Shown in pieces: positions 48,648 through 62,419 of a DNA stretch of 64,000 nt. The stretch lies in contig JAGTJL010000001.1 of the NCBI GenBank assembly GCA_020746875.1, positions 5,075,632-5,139,631 of the forward strand. The letters run 5' to 3'. How positions within the stretch are numbered: position 1 is the first letter of the stretch; each line of letters starts with the position of its first letter. The stretch comes from Rhexocercosporidium sp. MPI-PUGE-AT-0058. Its lineage: Eukaryota > Ascomycota > Leotiomycetes > Helotiales. Under the pieces are notes generated by a model. It made no database searches and was not told the DNA's origin. It saw nothing but the letters and a program-made list of their open reading frames with translations. The translations under genes and the position numbers were made by a program.

Positions 48648-49322
48648 CCATATCTTCTCCTGAGCTGTGGGCTTGTGGCCCGCTGCAGGATTACTTAGAA
48701 GACGCGAAGAGGATTTTGGAAGGGGTAGTTGGAGGTTCTCTCAGGACACCACCGCCACCAAAGCTTTTATGTGGGAGGGATGAAGGCGGGGCAGGGTTCT
48801 TGGCACGGTCCATTGAGGCTCAAATTAACCGACTCTTGCTAGTATCAAAGGCTTCGATGGCTTCTCTTGCCCCCGTCATGTCAGCTGACTATCACCGAAA
48901 GGATTTTGGCCTAGTACGGCGCATTAAGAACAAAGTCTTCGGGCTATGATATAGACTCGTCACTAGGAACACCTTACCTTCGAAGGGATGTCTAAAGACT
49001 ACGACAGGAGTGACCTCGGCAACGGTACTAAGAGCTTTAAGGATTACAATGCAAAAGCTGTACCGCAAAGATAGGTATATACGGTGTATAAACACGAGTG
49101 AAAGTATTATATACGAGAGGATTTTGGGATTAATACTCTCTTGCGGTAATTTTAAGGTGTTAAACATCGACACACGAACATTCTAAATTACTAATTTTAA
49201 TCCGCCCCCTCCGATCCTCAAAATACCCCGGTCCCGATCAGAAACAACCCTTCAAAGTTTCCTTCGACTCGGCTCTGGTGAATTTCTATGGTAACCCCAT
49301 CTCCCACAAACCCTCCGGCTTG
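48648..49322. other. Upstream of the minus-strand ORF, no intact gene
   Basis: Minus strand 48880-48700 has short open pieces (for example an ATG at 48880 reading MTGAREAIEAFD...) with stops, possibly the ruined 5' part of the neighbouring gene. A plus-strand frame at 48506-48949 overlaps the real exon and looks like a shadow. Beyond ~48.95 kb it becomes AT-richer. Confidence 0.35.
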
Positions 49323-49590
49323 CTATAACTCAGTACGATGCATTGTGTTGTCGGCAAGGTCAGGTCTTGGGTATTTATAGCCATCGAGGAGATCAATATT
49401 AATATATTCTTCTCCTACCTCGTTAGAGTCCCCGTCAGAGGATGTTTCGCTAGAAGCCTTACTAGGGGACGTATCACTAAAGCCCCCATTAGATGAAGCA
49501 TTACGAGATAGGTCAGAGTCAGAGTCTAGGAAAATGTTAATAGGTTCTTATCCTTTCTCGTTAAATAAAGGCAGGATGACGGGTATATTG
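49323..49590 (-). pseudogene. Ser/Asp-rich ORF remnant
   Basis: A minus-strand frame ending with TAG at 49323-49325 is open for ~70 codons and is rich in Ser, Asp and Asn (LDSDSDLSRNASSNGGF...). A stop and then a few more codons lie upstream. No family recognised. It is outside the piggyBac-like element and may belong to a gene the element interrupted: a second open stretch with a Lys/Leu helix lies on the same strand at ~49.66-49.78 kb. Confidence 0.3.
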
Positions 49591-49786
49591 TCTCCAAAGG
49601 GATGAATCTCCTTGTCGTCATTGCAAGGATAGGTTATTTGCTAACGGGACGTTATATATTTCTGGAAACTTATAGCTTAGGTGTTACCGATTCTTTAGTC
49701 ATAACAGCTAGTCGTGCTTTCGCAAGCTTTAAATTGAGCTGCTTAAGATCGTCGATTGCGGGGGCATGTGTAGACTATCCCCTTAA

Positions 49787-51842
49787 CTGCGATTCGCTGC
49801 GCAGCCTGTAGCCCCCTGTAAATGGCCGTGCCGAAGCCTGTAGCGAGTCACTAATTAAGCGAACCTCACCAACTTTTGGCTGCTAAACCCCCCCTGAATT
49901 ACCATACAAAATCAGTCTTTAGAACAGCCATTTATTAATCTACCTTCTATAATATATGTGGAAACACTCTCTATTATCACAAAAGTGCAATTAGCACTGT
50001 TTACAGCCATATAACGTACAGCTTCGCCGGCTCGTACGGCCAGTATTCAGTGCAATTTCCTCTATTGTAACACGCTTTCTTAGACGGTCCCAAATCCTCC
50101 CTCCTTTACAGCTTACGCAATTAAATCTTATAAACATCTTAATGAACTCGTGACGATGTGCTAGGACCTTAAACTTGTCCTTAAACACACTAGAATTGCG
50201 CCTTTTACGTATATCCGGTGCATCCTTTCCCATAGCCATCAATAATTCAATCAACTGGATTCTAAAATCATCTTAACTCCGGAGGCTAATTAAACGTTCT
50301 CCGTCGTAGTTAAAGTAATAACATATTAAATAATAATTAGAGAGTACGACTAACAACATGAATTACATAAGTCCTTGAATCGACCCACGGCGTAGGCGCC
50401 TTTCGCCATTATTATATACGTGTAATTAATCTCCTAAATCGACAGCTCCTATATTATAATTATATACGTCGTAAAGTTAAGAAATCCAAAGCTTTTTTAT
50501 AAGTTAATCTCTAAAGAGAACACATAAGGTTTTAGCATATATTACTGTCTCTTTCGGTCTCCGTTTAAGACGTAAAACCTTCTTCTTTCCGTCTTAAACA
50601 GTTGACATAGCAAAAGCAAAAGTACTATCTTTAAAACCAGTTTAATTAACTATATTTAATTTTATAGGGAAAGCATGAACCGTTCCCTAAGGCATAATAT
50701 TTACCCCGTAATTTAACTTTTTAAGATTAACGAAATCTTAAAGTATGCCAGAAAAGAGTCTTATTATATCGGTAGCACCGTAACCAAGCTTTTGGAGGTA
50801 CTTAAACAACTTAACGTTTAAAAAGAGGTTGTTAAAGTAAACGTAATATGTTCCTTTTAATAATAGGTTTAATAAGTAAGGGACTACTAATTAAGTCTTA
50901 TTAAGTTGCTTCGGCTGCTTTACGTCGATTGGTCCATTTCCTTTTCTAAGCCTATAAAATACCTAATAAAAAAAGAAACCACGTTAAGCAATAACCTAAA
51001 CCTTCAGTCCTATTAGCGTCGGCTTATTCGGAATAGTCGTTTTCTCTTTAAATCGTTCTTATAGCACTAAATTACTTTATTCACAGCGAGATTTCTACTG
51101 AGAATTTAAAGCCAAGTATTAATTTCTTAAATATATATATTAAGTGATTTTATTTAACTTAAAAATCAATATATTTCATTATAATTTAATAAAAAACTTA
51201 TACCTTTTCATATATATCTTCAATCTCTAATATATAAATCCAAAACCTCAATCGGAGCTCTTAAAACCTGTCTCGAGAAAAGCATTTAATAATGTCGTAA
51301 AAAGGGGTTATCGGATAAGTGCTCTAGTAATCCGATATTTAATTCATCGGCATAATCGTCATATAAATACAAAAGGCTAAATACAAATACATTTCTTTAC
51401 GAGTTATATTATATTAATTCGAGGCACGGCTTTTGATAATATTTAGTAGAGCTTCCCTTTAATATGCATTCGTAGCTTAAACCATTCAATTAATTATTTC
51501 TAATATATAATACTATGTAAAAAGAGTAATAAGATTATCTAAAGACACGTCTTTAGGTAGGTATAACTATAAGTCAAATTCAAGGCAATCCATAGGCTCA
51601 AAATGCGTCCCCTTAGTTACTAATGGCTTTTCTTCCGGTCTAAGGGTACCCGGATCAGTGGGATCTTAAACGGCTTAAGTGGGCATTGCGATTCTAATTA
51701 AAATGCAGGTATTTTGGTAAGGGAAAGAGGGTTTGTTTACACTTTTGTTGATGCCGGCGCTAGCGCCGACGAGCCCTGTAGTGCGGGGCAACTTAGCGCT
51801 CACCTTCAGGCGGCACAGCCTGAAGAGGTGCGCATGTCGCAG
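49787..51842 (-). mobile_element. PiggyBac-like DNA transposon flanked by TTAA
   Basis: 2056-bp segment bounded by TTAA at 49783-49786 and 51843-51846, the target duplication of piggyBac elements. The ends are inverted: both start CTGCGA, followed after a few bases by TGCGCA. The flanks tatcccc and ggggata rejoin into the perfect 18-bp palindrome tatccccTTAAggggata, which would be the original target. A degenerate minus-strand piggyBac-type transposase fills the inside. Confidence 0.7.
49991..51700 (-). pseudogene. PiggyBac-type (DDE_Tnp_1_7) transposase, degenerate
   Basis: On the minus strand fragments appear in the order of fungal piggyBac-like transposases: KPLVTKGTHFEPMDCLEFDL (~51.6 kb), EMYLYLAFCIYMTIMP (~51.39 kb), GNGPIDVKQPKQL (~50.94 kb), YVYFNNLF and LQKLGYGATDI (~50.85-50.77 kb), FAFAMSTV and KVLRLKRRPKET (~50.62-50.54 kb), IGAVDLGD (~50.44 kb). 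The 87-codon C-terminal frame 50254-49991 has the Cys-rich CVSCKGGRIWDR...YGCKQC end. The second catalytic Asp (YxDNLF) reads Asn. Several stops and AT-shifted codons show moderate RIP. Family identification is from remembered motifs but rests on many colinear blocks. Confidence 0.75.
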
Positions 51843-51846
51843 TTAA

Positions 51847-53766
<1,920 letters not shown>

Positions 53767-54423
53767 GAAGTTTTTTATTTAACGTCCTAAAGCTATTGCA
53801 TTTAATAATTTTATAAACTAACTTTATAAAAGTTCTTGCGGCTAATACTTTAAAACTATATTAATTAACCCCTTTTTCTATTATATTATTAAAAAGGGCA
53901 AAAAGAATTACGACTATTACTTTAAGTAAAAGGCCGTTTATATTATTATACGTATTTATATTTATAAAGTTTATTAATAATATAATATTAAGCGCGTTAA
54001 AAGTAAATTATATATTAATTATAAAATAAATAGTTTTTTTATATTTTTTATAAAAATGTTTATATTATAAAAAACCTTGCCCTCGATTTCGAGAATTAAT
54101 TACGTGAGAATAGCTAATATAATACCGGCGTCGCCCTTAAAGACTATAACTTTACGCTTCTTACGGGAGCTTAAAGCTTTACTATTTAGCTTAAGAAATA
54201 CTATATAATTGATTTCTTTTCGCGCGTGTCTTTTAAGTTTAATAAAAAAGATATTAATTAAGTCTTTTCTTTTATTAATGCTTTTTTTATAAATTATGTC
54301 TTTTTCTTTTAAAATATTATTAATATATTAATAAAATAAAAGAGTTCAAAAAGTTTTATAAGAATATAATACGCTTAATTAATAATATATTTAAATTTAA
54401 AAACGCTTATATTATTACCTCCG
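53767..54423. other. AT-rich RIP-mutated remnant, unassigned
   Basis: No open frame and no clear motif. Probably part of an older retroelement into which the Gypsy-B copy inserted. Confidence 0.4.
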
Positions 54424-54678
54424 TATTACGGCTGACTAGAGGTTAATACGGTGCAAGAAATAGCTTTATATTTAAACCTAAAGCTACACTCAGAATTAAG
54501 AAGAAAAGACAAAGAGAAAAAAAGAGCTCTTTATAAGAGAGAGCTTTAATATAAATATATAAAGGGTCCTCCTAGCCTTTCCCGATTAGGCCTAGCGCTA
54601 TAGTTGCTATACTAAAGCAATATTATAAGCGATGCTAAGTTCGCTCAATTAAAATATAAAGCTTAAGGAATCGTAATA
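54424..54678 (-). repeat. Gypsy-B copy 2, 3' LTR
   Basis: 255 bp, same length as the other two Gypsy-B LTRs, tattacggctgactagagg to ...ggaatcgtaata. Confidence 0.88.
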
Positions 54679-56240
54679 TTACTTCTTCCTCCCGAAAAAC
54701 TGCGTCCTCATAATTATAATTATAATAGTGTCGTCCTTTAAGTCGTTATAATCGTCGATATTAATATTATATACCTTTAATTATTAAAGTAATACCTTTA
54801 AAAGTCCTTTAGCCGCTTTATTATTAAAGTAAAAGTTCTTAATTATATAAGGTGCGGTTATAATATTTAAGCACAAATACTATTATAAGTCTTTGTCGGC
54901 GCTTAGCCACTTAATACGGTAAAATAGTTTATTCTTTATAACCTTAAAGCCTAATATAACCTTAATTTCTCATTTATTTTAGTCTAATAAAAGCTAAATT
55001 AGCGCCGGCGTTTGTCTTATTTATTTTAATAAGGGATTATTAACGTACTTTCGTAGCGAATAAATATAAAATACAAAGTATATAATTTAATTTACTAGTA
55101 ACTTTACTTTCTAACTCTTTTCTTCTTTTAAAAATACTTTAATTAAGCTATATTATTTATTAAAGAGTTTCTTTAAAGGACGGTCGACATTCCAGTTTTA
55201 AGTGTCGACTAACACTAAGTTATTAACGTCTTAATCGACAATACGTCGACTACGATTAGTTAAACGTTTTATTTTCTTTTATTAAGCCTTTAGCGATAAT
55301 TATATAACTTTTATAACCTCCTTCATACGTAAGACGACTTATAAAGCCTCTTTACGATTAAGCTTCTTTATTACCGTAATAAATACTTTTAAATTTACTA
55401 AGTCCTAAAAGGTCTTTAGCTTTACGCCGTTAAATAACTAAAAAGGCGTGAGGTTATTAAGAGACTCGTAAAATAAAATAAGCTACGTAATGTTTATAAT
55501 AAATAAGAGGTTATTTTAATTATTTTAATAATAATAGCAAAAAGGGCGGAGCCGTTACTTAATATATTAGTTTATTATCTTAGTCTAACCGTCGACATTA
55601 GGGTTATATGCCGTTATTAGCTTTACTTTAGTGCCGAGTATACGACAGTACTCTTTTCAAAAAGAAGAAACGAATTACGGACCTCGATTTAAGATAATAA
55701 ACTCTAATATACTGAAATAACGAGTTTAATAAACGATAAAAAGAGTAGCTATACTTTTAGCGGTAATTATGTCGTTATAAAGTATTAAAACCGGTTTCTT
55801 AAATAGGCGGTTAATAATAATTATAGCGAAATTATAACCGCTTTTATTTAATAATAATTTCGTAAAATCTATTATAAAGTATTAATACGGCCGAGCGGGA
55901 ATAAGTAAAAAATATAAAAAACCAGGTGTTTTATCTCTTTTAGCCTTTTACTTAAAGTAATTATAATTTGCTATATAACGGCTTACGTCCGTAAAGAAGC
56001 TATTTTAATAATATTTACGGCTTAATATAACCTTTATTTTTTTAATTCCGGCATAAACGATTAAGGATTACGAGTATATATAACGTAATAATAACGTGCG
56101 AAGCTCCGGCGGTTTTATAAACACTTTCAGACGGCCTTAAAAAAAAGCTTGCTATTCGACAACTCGTAGTCTAAATCGTTTTCACGGGCTCTTTATTAAA
56201 GAGGCTTTAATAAAGAAGACTTTTTATTAATTATAAACAC

Positions 56241-56429
56241 TGTCGCGCCCTAGCGCAGTCTACTAGTCATGTGTATGCTCTCGTAAGCACTCACGTGTAT
56301 ATATACTCGGGTCACAGTCCTCTCTTGCAAAAGGTAACGCTCACTTCAATAAATATTTTGAACCCTTACTCTTTACGTTAATCGTAGAACTCTTGAACCA
56401 CTAAAAGCCTGCTCTACTTCTGTACGACA
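56241..56429. mobile_element. Solo LTR, 189 bp, little mutated
   Basis: TGTCGCGCCC...GTACGACA with a perfect 5-bp duplication aacac at 56236-56240 and 56430-56434. Removing it plus one repeat restores colinearity with Gypsy-B copy 1 near 15325. Its composition is near 45-50 % GC and it keeps CpA sites, in contrast to the AT-rich element around it, so it arrived after RIP of its host. TATA-like atatatactc lies inside. Parent family not present in the window. Confidence 0.88.
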
Positions 56430-56552
56430 AACACTTAATCGATCACGTCGTATTTAACGATATTATATATAATTATAAAGTTAAGGTCTAGCTCTTCCGC
56501 GGCAAGTGCTTCCGGGTCGATTAACACGTAATCTTATTTTAAAGCTTACTCT

Positions 56553-56680
56553 GCCTTTTAATCTAACTCCTAATCTACCTCCTAGTCTGCTTCTTAGTCT
56601 ACCTCCTAGTCTACCTCTTAATTTACTTTCTAATTTACTTTTTAGTCTATCTTCTAGTTAACCTTTTAATTTACTTTTAT
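56553..56680 (-). repeat. 12-bp minisatellite in Gypsy-B copy 2
   Basis: About ten imperfect 12-bp units (acctcctagtct type), versus six to seven in copy 1 at 15454-15533. Confidence 0.65.
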
Positions 56681-57538
56681 AGAGGCTAAAGAGGCAGCTA
56701 AAGTGGCAGCCATACGACTACTCCGCACACACCGCCTTATGATTTCTAATTAAGTATTTTACGCTGTTATTAAACGGAAAGTAATTTTATAAAAAAAAAG
56801 TATATTTAAATACTTTAGTTAAGCGGCTTTAACTAAAAGACGTTTTTTTCTTAAAGGTATTTTATTCATTAGTTCAATTACTTATTTAAAAAACCACGCC
56901 TAATATGTTTCTCGATTAAGTAGTCGCGACGGCTTAAAGAAGTCGATAGCTACTAGTTAAAAGTCAGCGATAATTAAAAGGTTAATTTTATTATTTATAA
57001 TAAGTTATTAATTATAAATAACTCGCTTACGAGCCTCCGTTACCGTAAGGTCTTAATCTCTTTAAGATAGAGTGTTAGTAAAAGTATTAATAGTCTTAAT
57101 ATAATATATAATCGTAAAATAGAATTCTATGAAAAACTCGGCTTAACGTACTTATTTAGCCGTAAAATCTTTAATAATTATAAAATACTTTAAGGCTTAG
57201 TAATCCGTATACACGTATACGTTCTTTTAAGTACTTAATAATTCCGGGCGATATTACTTAAATAATCGAAAAATTATTAATATCTTTTTATTATAAATTA
57301 AGTAATTAAGCTCGGGATTTATTATAGTTTTAAAAAAGTAATTTATAAAGTAAAAAATGCCGTCTTCTTAAAGTTAAAATAATACGTTAGTAACGACTCT
57401 ATTAAAAGAGTCGGTCTTTAATTACGTTTACTTTATTAAATTGTAATAATAAAGGATTAATATAAATTAAAGGGCTTTTTAAAGAGTTTCTTACGCGTTT
57501 TTGTACACGTTATTAAAGTTAAAAGGCACGTCTTATCC

Positions 57539-58440
57539 ATTATTATTAAATGAATCTAATATAAGATTCATTTAATTCCTTATACAACTCATTAGCGTGG
57601 ATTTACTAAGGCTATAAGATTTATTTAATTAGATTCATTTATTAAGGTTACGTCTAAATAAGCTCGGGTAAGGCTTAAATTCGAGTATGAGTTGGCTCTA
57701 GCATATGCGACACTAGCCTCGTCGAAACTTTCACCAGAACCTTATTATTAAGTGAGTTTTACGAGAAAATAATAATCGTTATTGATTTTTAATAAAAGAA
57801 GCAAATGCACAGGCTAAGTTAATTAAAATGTAGTTCTTAAGCATAAAGTAAGTATAAAAGTATAAAAGTATAAAAGCGGAGATTATAGCTAGCTATACCA
57901 CGCATAAATTCGGATTATAAGTGCCGAACGCGTGAGAGCAGTAAGACGCGTAAAAAAAGTAAGAAAAGGAGAGATATTATTTAAATAATTTAAAGAAAGA
58001 ATTAAGTTATAAATCTATTTATTCATTTATTAATATTTAAAGTAATAATATGCACCGTATGCCAGTATACCGTGTTACCTAGCCAGATTTCCTACTATTT
58101 AAGCGGTTTTAATAGCCATAATATAATTAAGGAAGTATAAAAGCAGATTTCAAAAAAAGTAAATTAAGTTAAAGGATTAATTTTATGTCGAGTAGAGTTA
58201 AATAAGTTGCTAATCCTTGTTAGTCTAACTCAGCCCCCGATTCCTAAATTAAGGAGACTTAAGATAGATGGAAAAGGGTGCTTATTTATTTTATATTGTT
58301 ATATTAATTGCTAGCGTTAAGCTATTTAAAAACATTTTAAAGAATAGTACGGTTAAGTAAATAAGAGAAAAAGAGGGCGTTAATATGCCGGCTAAGAGGT
58401 GTAAGTAATATTATAAATCTTAGTCTATTACTAGTAGTTT
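57539..58440. other. Subtelomeric spacer with short inverted and tandem repeats
   Basis: Begins at the Gypsy-B break. Perfect 10-bp-arm palindrome at ~57550-57575 (aaatgaatct / agattcattt) and a related taattagattcattta nearby. Three gtataaaa copies at ~57850-57875. No ORF. The last ~300 bp probably lead into the helicase relic. Confidence 0.5.
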
Positions 58441-61400
58441 TTCCTTAAAGGTTCCGGTTCCGTATTTTTCGAGGTTTAAGTAAAAAGATTTAGCCCCGCT
58501 ATACCGTCGGGAGACGTCGATTTGGAGGCTATTAAGAAACGGTTAAATTAAGAAATATAATAAGCCGACGAAGAGTAGCGTCGTTAAATTAATAAGCTAG
58601 AGGAATCCCGGGAGTTAAATCCATAGTTATATTATATAAATTAAGTTAAGTATTCCGAAAAGTATAACCGGGAAGAATTGCGAGTATTAGTTGCCCCTGT
58701 TAAGGAGGACGAGCTAAAGTTAAAAGTATTATGTTAAGCATTTAATTAGTTAGTTTAAGACGCATAATACTATTGTATTCGGCAAGTAGTAAGGCTAGAG
58801 GCATTATTTAAAGCGAATAAAAAAGAGGTAAATAAAGAAGTCTAAATGCCGTTTAATAGTTAAATAGATATTACTATTGTTGTGCGGTATATAGAAGTTT
58901 GTAAGTAATTAATATATTATATATTCCGGTTAAAAGGCATTAAGCCCGAGAAGCGGCCGGGATTTAAGTTAACGAAGAGATAGTAAATAACTATTAACGA
59001 CATATAGACAAACGTTAAGGAATTCGTATAATAAAAAAAGGACCGAGAAGGGGATTTAAAAAGAAAGGAAGAAGAGGAATTAAATAAGGAGATTGAGTAA
59101 ATAAGCCGGATTTAGCGGTAGATTTTACAGTTATAAATTGCGTTATTAAACCAGTTATTATAAGACAATAAGTATAAGAGTGTATTAATTAATAAGTTGG
59201 CCATTTTAAGAATACGGGAAGACAATAAGTAATTAGATCCCGAGGATTATACGCCTAAATATTCGACTGTAATTAAATTAGCTTAGTTAATAATAATTTA
59301 AGAGGCGTACGAGCGGCGACGGGAGGCTATTATATAATATTAAGAGCGTGGTTTAAGTCTAGAAATAGTTAGGGAGAGAGCGTTAAGTTATTACGTTTTA
59401 ACCCGGAGTTTAATTCGTTCGTTTATAATTATAGCCTACGATAGCAAAGATCTTAAGCCTATGTAACGGTTATACCGTAGTCAGTCGTACGGTTTTAAAA
59501 TTCGGTATATTATTATTGCCGAAAGGAAAATTTAATAAATTAAAAATAATATTTTGTATTTTAAGATTTAGTTTAATATAAGCTAATTCCGGGGTATAAT
59601 TTATAAATTAATTAAGAAGGCAAAAGAGGAGTTGTTTAAGAAGTTAATAATAATTATAATAAATAAAAACGGAGAAGTAAATATAAAGCAAGTGCTACCG
59701 ATTTATTAAGACAGAGTAATAAATTAGCCGTCCGAGACCCGGGTAAGGTAATCGTTTTTAAACGACGAGCGGAATCAGTTCATAGTATATAAGCAATAGT
59801 GGTTATACAAGAGAATGTATAAGAAGGAGCAGTTAAGAGGGCAGTTTATAGACAGTACGAGGAGGTTAAAAAGGAAAGCTATAGCCGCGTATTAGCGCCA
59901 CGTGGAGCGGTTTTAGGAGTTATTATGGGTTTTAATATATTTATGCGGTAGTCAGCTAGTTAAAGTACCGGAGTTATTAGGAATGCGGTAGAAGAATACG
60001 GCGTACGGTGGCGTACGGAATATTTTTATTAAGAAAGGTTTAGTTACGTTTATAATTACGTATTATAAAGGTTATTAAAGTAATAAAAATATTAAGATTG
60101 TGCATTAGTATTTATTAAAAGAGATTAAGGAGTTATTAATATATTATTTATAATTAGTATTGCCGTTTTAGGAAAAGTTATAATTTTAAGCGATAAGAAA
60201 ACTAAGCGGTAGTTTATTTTTATAAGGAGATAGCTAAAAGAAAGAGCATTAGTAGTAGACGGGCCTAAAGCGAAAGCAGTAAAATTTTAAGAAAAGTAAT
60301 AACGTTCTTAAAAAGCGGAAAAGAGATAATTAAGGAAAAGAGGGCGAGGGCGAGAACTAAATAAGTTAGAAGAGGTTATTAATTTAACGGCAGTCCCGTT
60401 CGTAAACGTCGGAACGAGCCCGGAAGATTTTAAAAGAAGCCGGGTTAAAATTAATAAGTGTAAACGGGTTTAGTATTATAAGTTATCGCTAGATTACTAT
60501 TATTATATTACGCCGGTATTGTCGCAAAGACCGATTTAAGGACGAGAAAACGAAGTTAGAAAAGGGTAATAAATAGGATAAAGATAATATAAATAAAGAC
60601 GACCTATGGGATTTGCAAACTAGTCACGGAACCCATATTACAGGCATGATTTACGCCCGGGAGTTAATAGAAGGTGACAATTCCATTATTAGCCGTCGTA
60701 AGAAGTTCCGACGAGTGAGCTACGTATAATATTATTTTTTAGGATTTCCGTCGGCATATTAAGGTATTAATATAAATAAGAGAGCTAAAAGGAAGCGGCA
60801 GGTGTATGAAGGCGAAATGCAAGACGCACAGTTGGCCCGGTGGAAGCGATTACGGGGTATTAATATCCATGCCGAGTTAGAGAAGATATTAAGAAGTGAG
60901 GCATAATTCCGTGGTTTATAAGAGCCTGTATTACAAGCTATTATAAAGCATTAGAGCCCCATTTTAGGCGTAATAGCGACGGGAGTTAAGAAGATATTAT
61001 TATTTCAATTACTAGCGAAGAGTATGTATTCCGGCACTATTATTATTATTAGCCTATTAGTTTTATTATAAGAGCATATAATAGAACGATATCAGTAATT
61101 AAGTATTTTATATATAAAATAAAATCCCCGGTAATATTATTTCTTTAGCCAGATTATTATCGTTACCCCGGAGTCAGCCGTCAGTAAGATATTTAAGACG
61201 TTTTTAAACCGGTTGTAAGGGTTATATTAGTTAGACCGGTTTGTATTTAATGAATGTTATACGGTTTTAGATAGCACCCTCGAATTCCGTTCGAAGATGA
61301 GGCGATTAAGCGAGTTAGTAGAAAAGGGAGTATAAATAGTTTATTTAACAGCGATATTGTTATTACATGCCGAGCTAAAATTCATAAATATTATGAAGAT

Positions 61401-62160
61401 CCGGGCCGAAGATATTTATATATTCCGATCGTTTATTAGCCGTCCTAATATTACGTATTCCGCGGTTGAGTATAAGGAGGATGAGTTTAAGAGAGGAGAT
61501 ATTACAGCCGTTTATAGGTTAATGGACGAGAAGTTAGAAGAATACCCCGCCTCAGCGAAAATTATTATATATAGTAATAGTATTATTATTATTTAGGAGG
61601 TAAGCCGTATATTAAATTACCACGTATATTACCGAGACGTAAGTAATGCCGTAGTTAAAGATAAGATTCGGAAGGCGTAAAAGAGTTCCAATAGACGTAT
61701 TATTATTCTTACTAATGCATTTGGCTTGGGCATTAACCGTCCCGATATTCGGGTAATGATTTATATAAGGTCCATTTACTAAATGCGGAATTATGATTAA
61801 GAAAGTAAACGAGGCGAGCGGGATGAGAGTAAAAATAAAGCTATTATGTTAATGCCCGTTAAAAGACAAAAGACATTACAAAAGGCATATAAGTAAGCAC
61901 GGCGGCGGCTAATTAAGTTTTATGTTTTTATAACGGCTAAAGAAAAGCAACGGATCGAGCAGCAAAAAGTTGAGCGATTTATGAGCGGTGCTAAGTATCG
62001 GCGGGTTTATTTAGACTAAGCAATAGATAAGAGAATAGATTAAGCGAAGTATAAGGACGCGGAGGAGCGTTGCGATATATGCCAGGCAAGTAATACTATA
62101 ATAAACGACTTAAAAGCGCAGCGGCAAGCATACATTCACCGAGAGTAAGAGAAGTAAAAC
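58441..62160 (+). pseudogene. Telomere-linked RecQ-type helicase (TLH), RIP-damaged
   Basis: Plus-strand gene reading toward the telomere. An N-terminal coiled/charged region (58.44-59.7 kb) is followed by the conserved pre-helicase block (HVERF...LLWVLIYLCG near 59.9 kb; GGVRNIFI...TFIT-YYKGY near 60.02 kb). DLWDLQTSHGTHITGMIYAREL lies near 60.6 kb. The RecQ helicase core starts ~60.9 kb: motif I now reads ATGVKKI (GKS lost), motif II FNECYTVLD (DECH lost). The open 61357-61596 stretch covers SRPNITYSAVEY and a motif IV-like IIYSNSI. TNAFGLGINRPDIRV (61.71 kb) and a ruined ESGRAGRDG (reads ESKRGERDE) follow. The Cys-containing tail RCDICQ is at ~62.07 kb. Many TAA/TAG stops. TLH genes lie next to telomeres in several ascomycetes and basidiomycetes; a role in telomere maintenance is proposed for the family. 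Confidence 0.85.
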
Positions 62161-62172
62161 CGGTCTATAAAT

Positions 62173-62202
62173 AATACTATTAATATGCCAATTAATAGTA
62201 TT
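62173..62202. repeat. Perfect 12-bp inverted repeat just after the TLH relic
   Basis: aatactattaat - 6-nt loop - attaatagtatt. It lies at the end of the helicase frame; a terminator or hairpin role is speculative. Confidence 0.6.
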
Positions 62203-62419
62203 CCATTTCCCGAGATTCTAACGTTAGTTATCGTCATAAACGTGGTTTATGGGTTTTTTTTGTATAGTAAGAATAAGGTTTAGTCCGTGCCCTAGAAACG
62301 TCGTTTATAAGTTAACCTTAACCTCATCAAACCCACACACACAAAGCCTTAAATCATTTAAAACAGGTCGAAATAACCCAGGAACTATGGCCTAACCGAT
62401 CCCCCAAGCGTTAGCCTAT
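62203..62419. other. Spacer between the two telomere-linked gene relics
   Basis: No ORF. Contains a T-run (62247-62256) and a short CA run (62330-62342). Not obviously RIP-mutated. Confidence 0.4.

Larger units (their letters stand above)
54424..57538 (-). mobile_element. Gypsy-B copy 2, truncated, carrying a solo LTR
   Basis: Colinear with 13518-~16395 of Gypsy-B: 3' LTR, integrase region, the acidic 12-bp repeat and part of RNase H, all on the minus strand. Similarity stops at ~57538 inside RNase H, so RT, gag and the 5' LTR are missing. It is interrupted at 56241-56429 by an unrelated solo LTR. Differences from copy 1 are mostly transitions, with many independent RIP stops. Confidence 0.85.

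Noticed and set aside
48506..48949. 147-codon plus-strand frame
   Set aside because: Overlaps the 48373-48647 exon antisense and has no recognised domain. The minus frame has typical low-complexity transcription-factor composition.
51745..51815. GC-rich palindromes (cggcgctagcgccg; cttcaggc...gcctgaag) as a separate RNA gene
   Set aside because: They lie in the subterminal part of the piggyBac-like element and are better explained as part of its end structure; no RNA family recognised.
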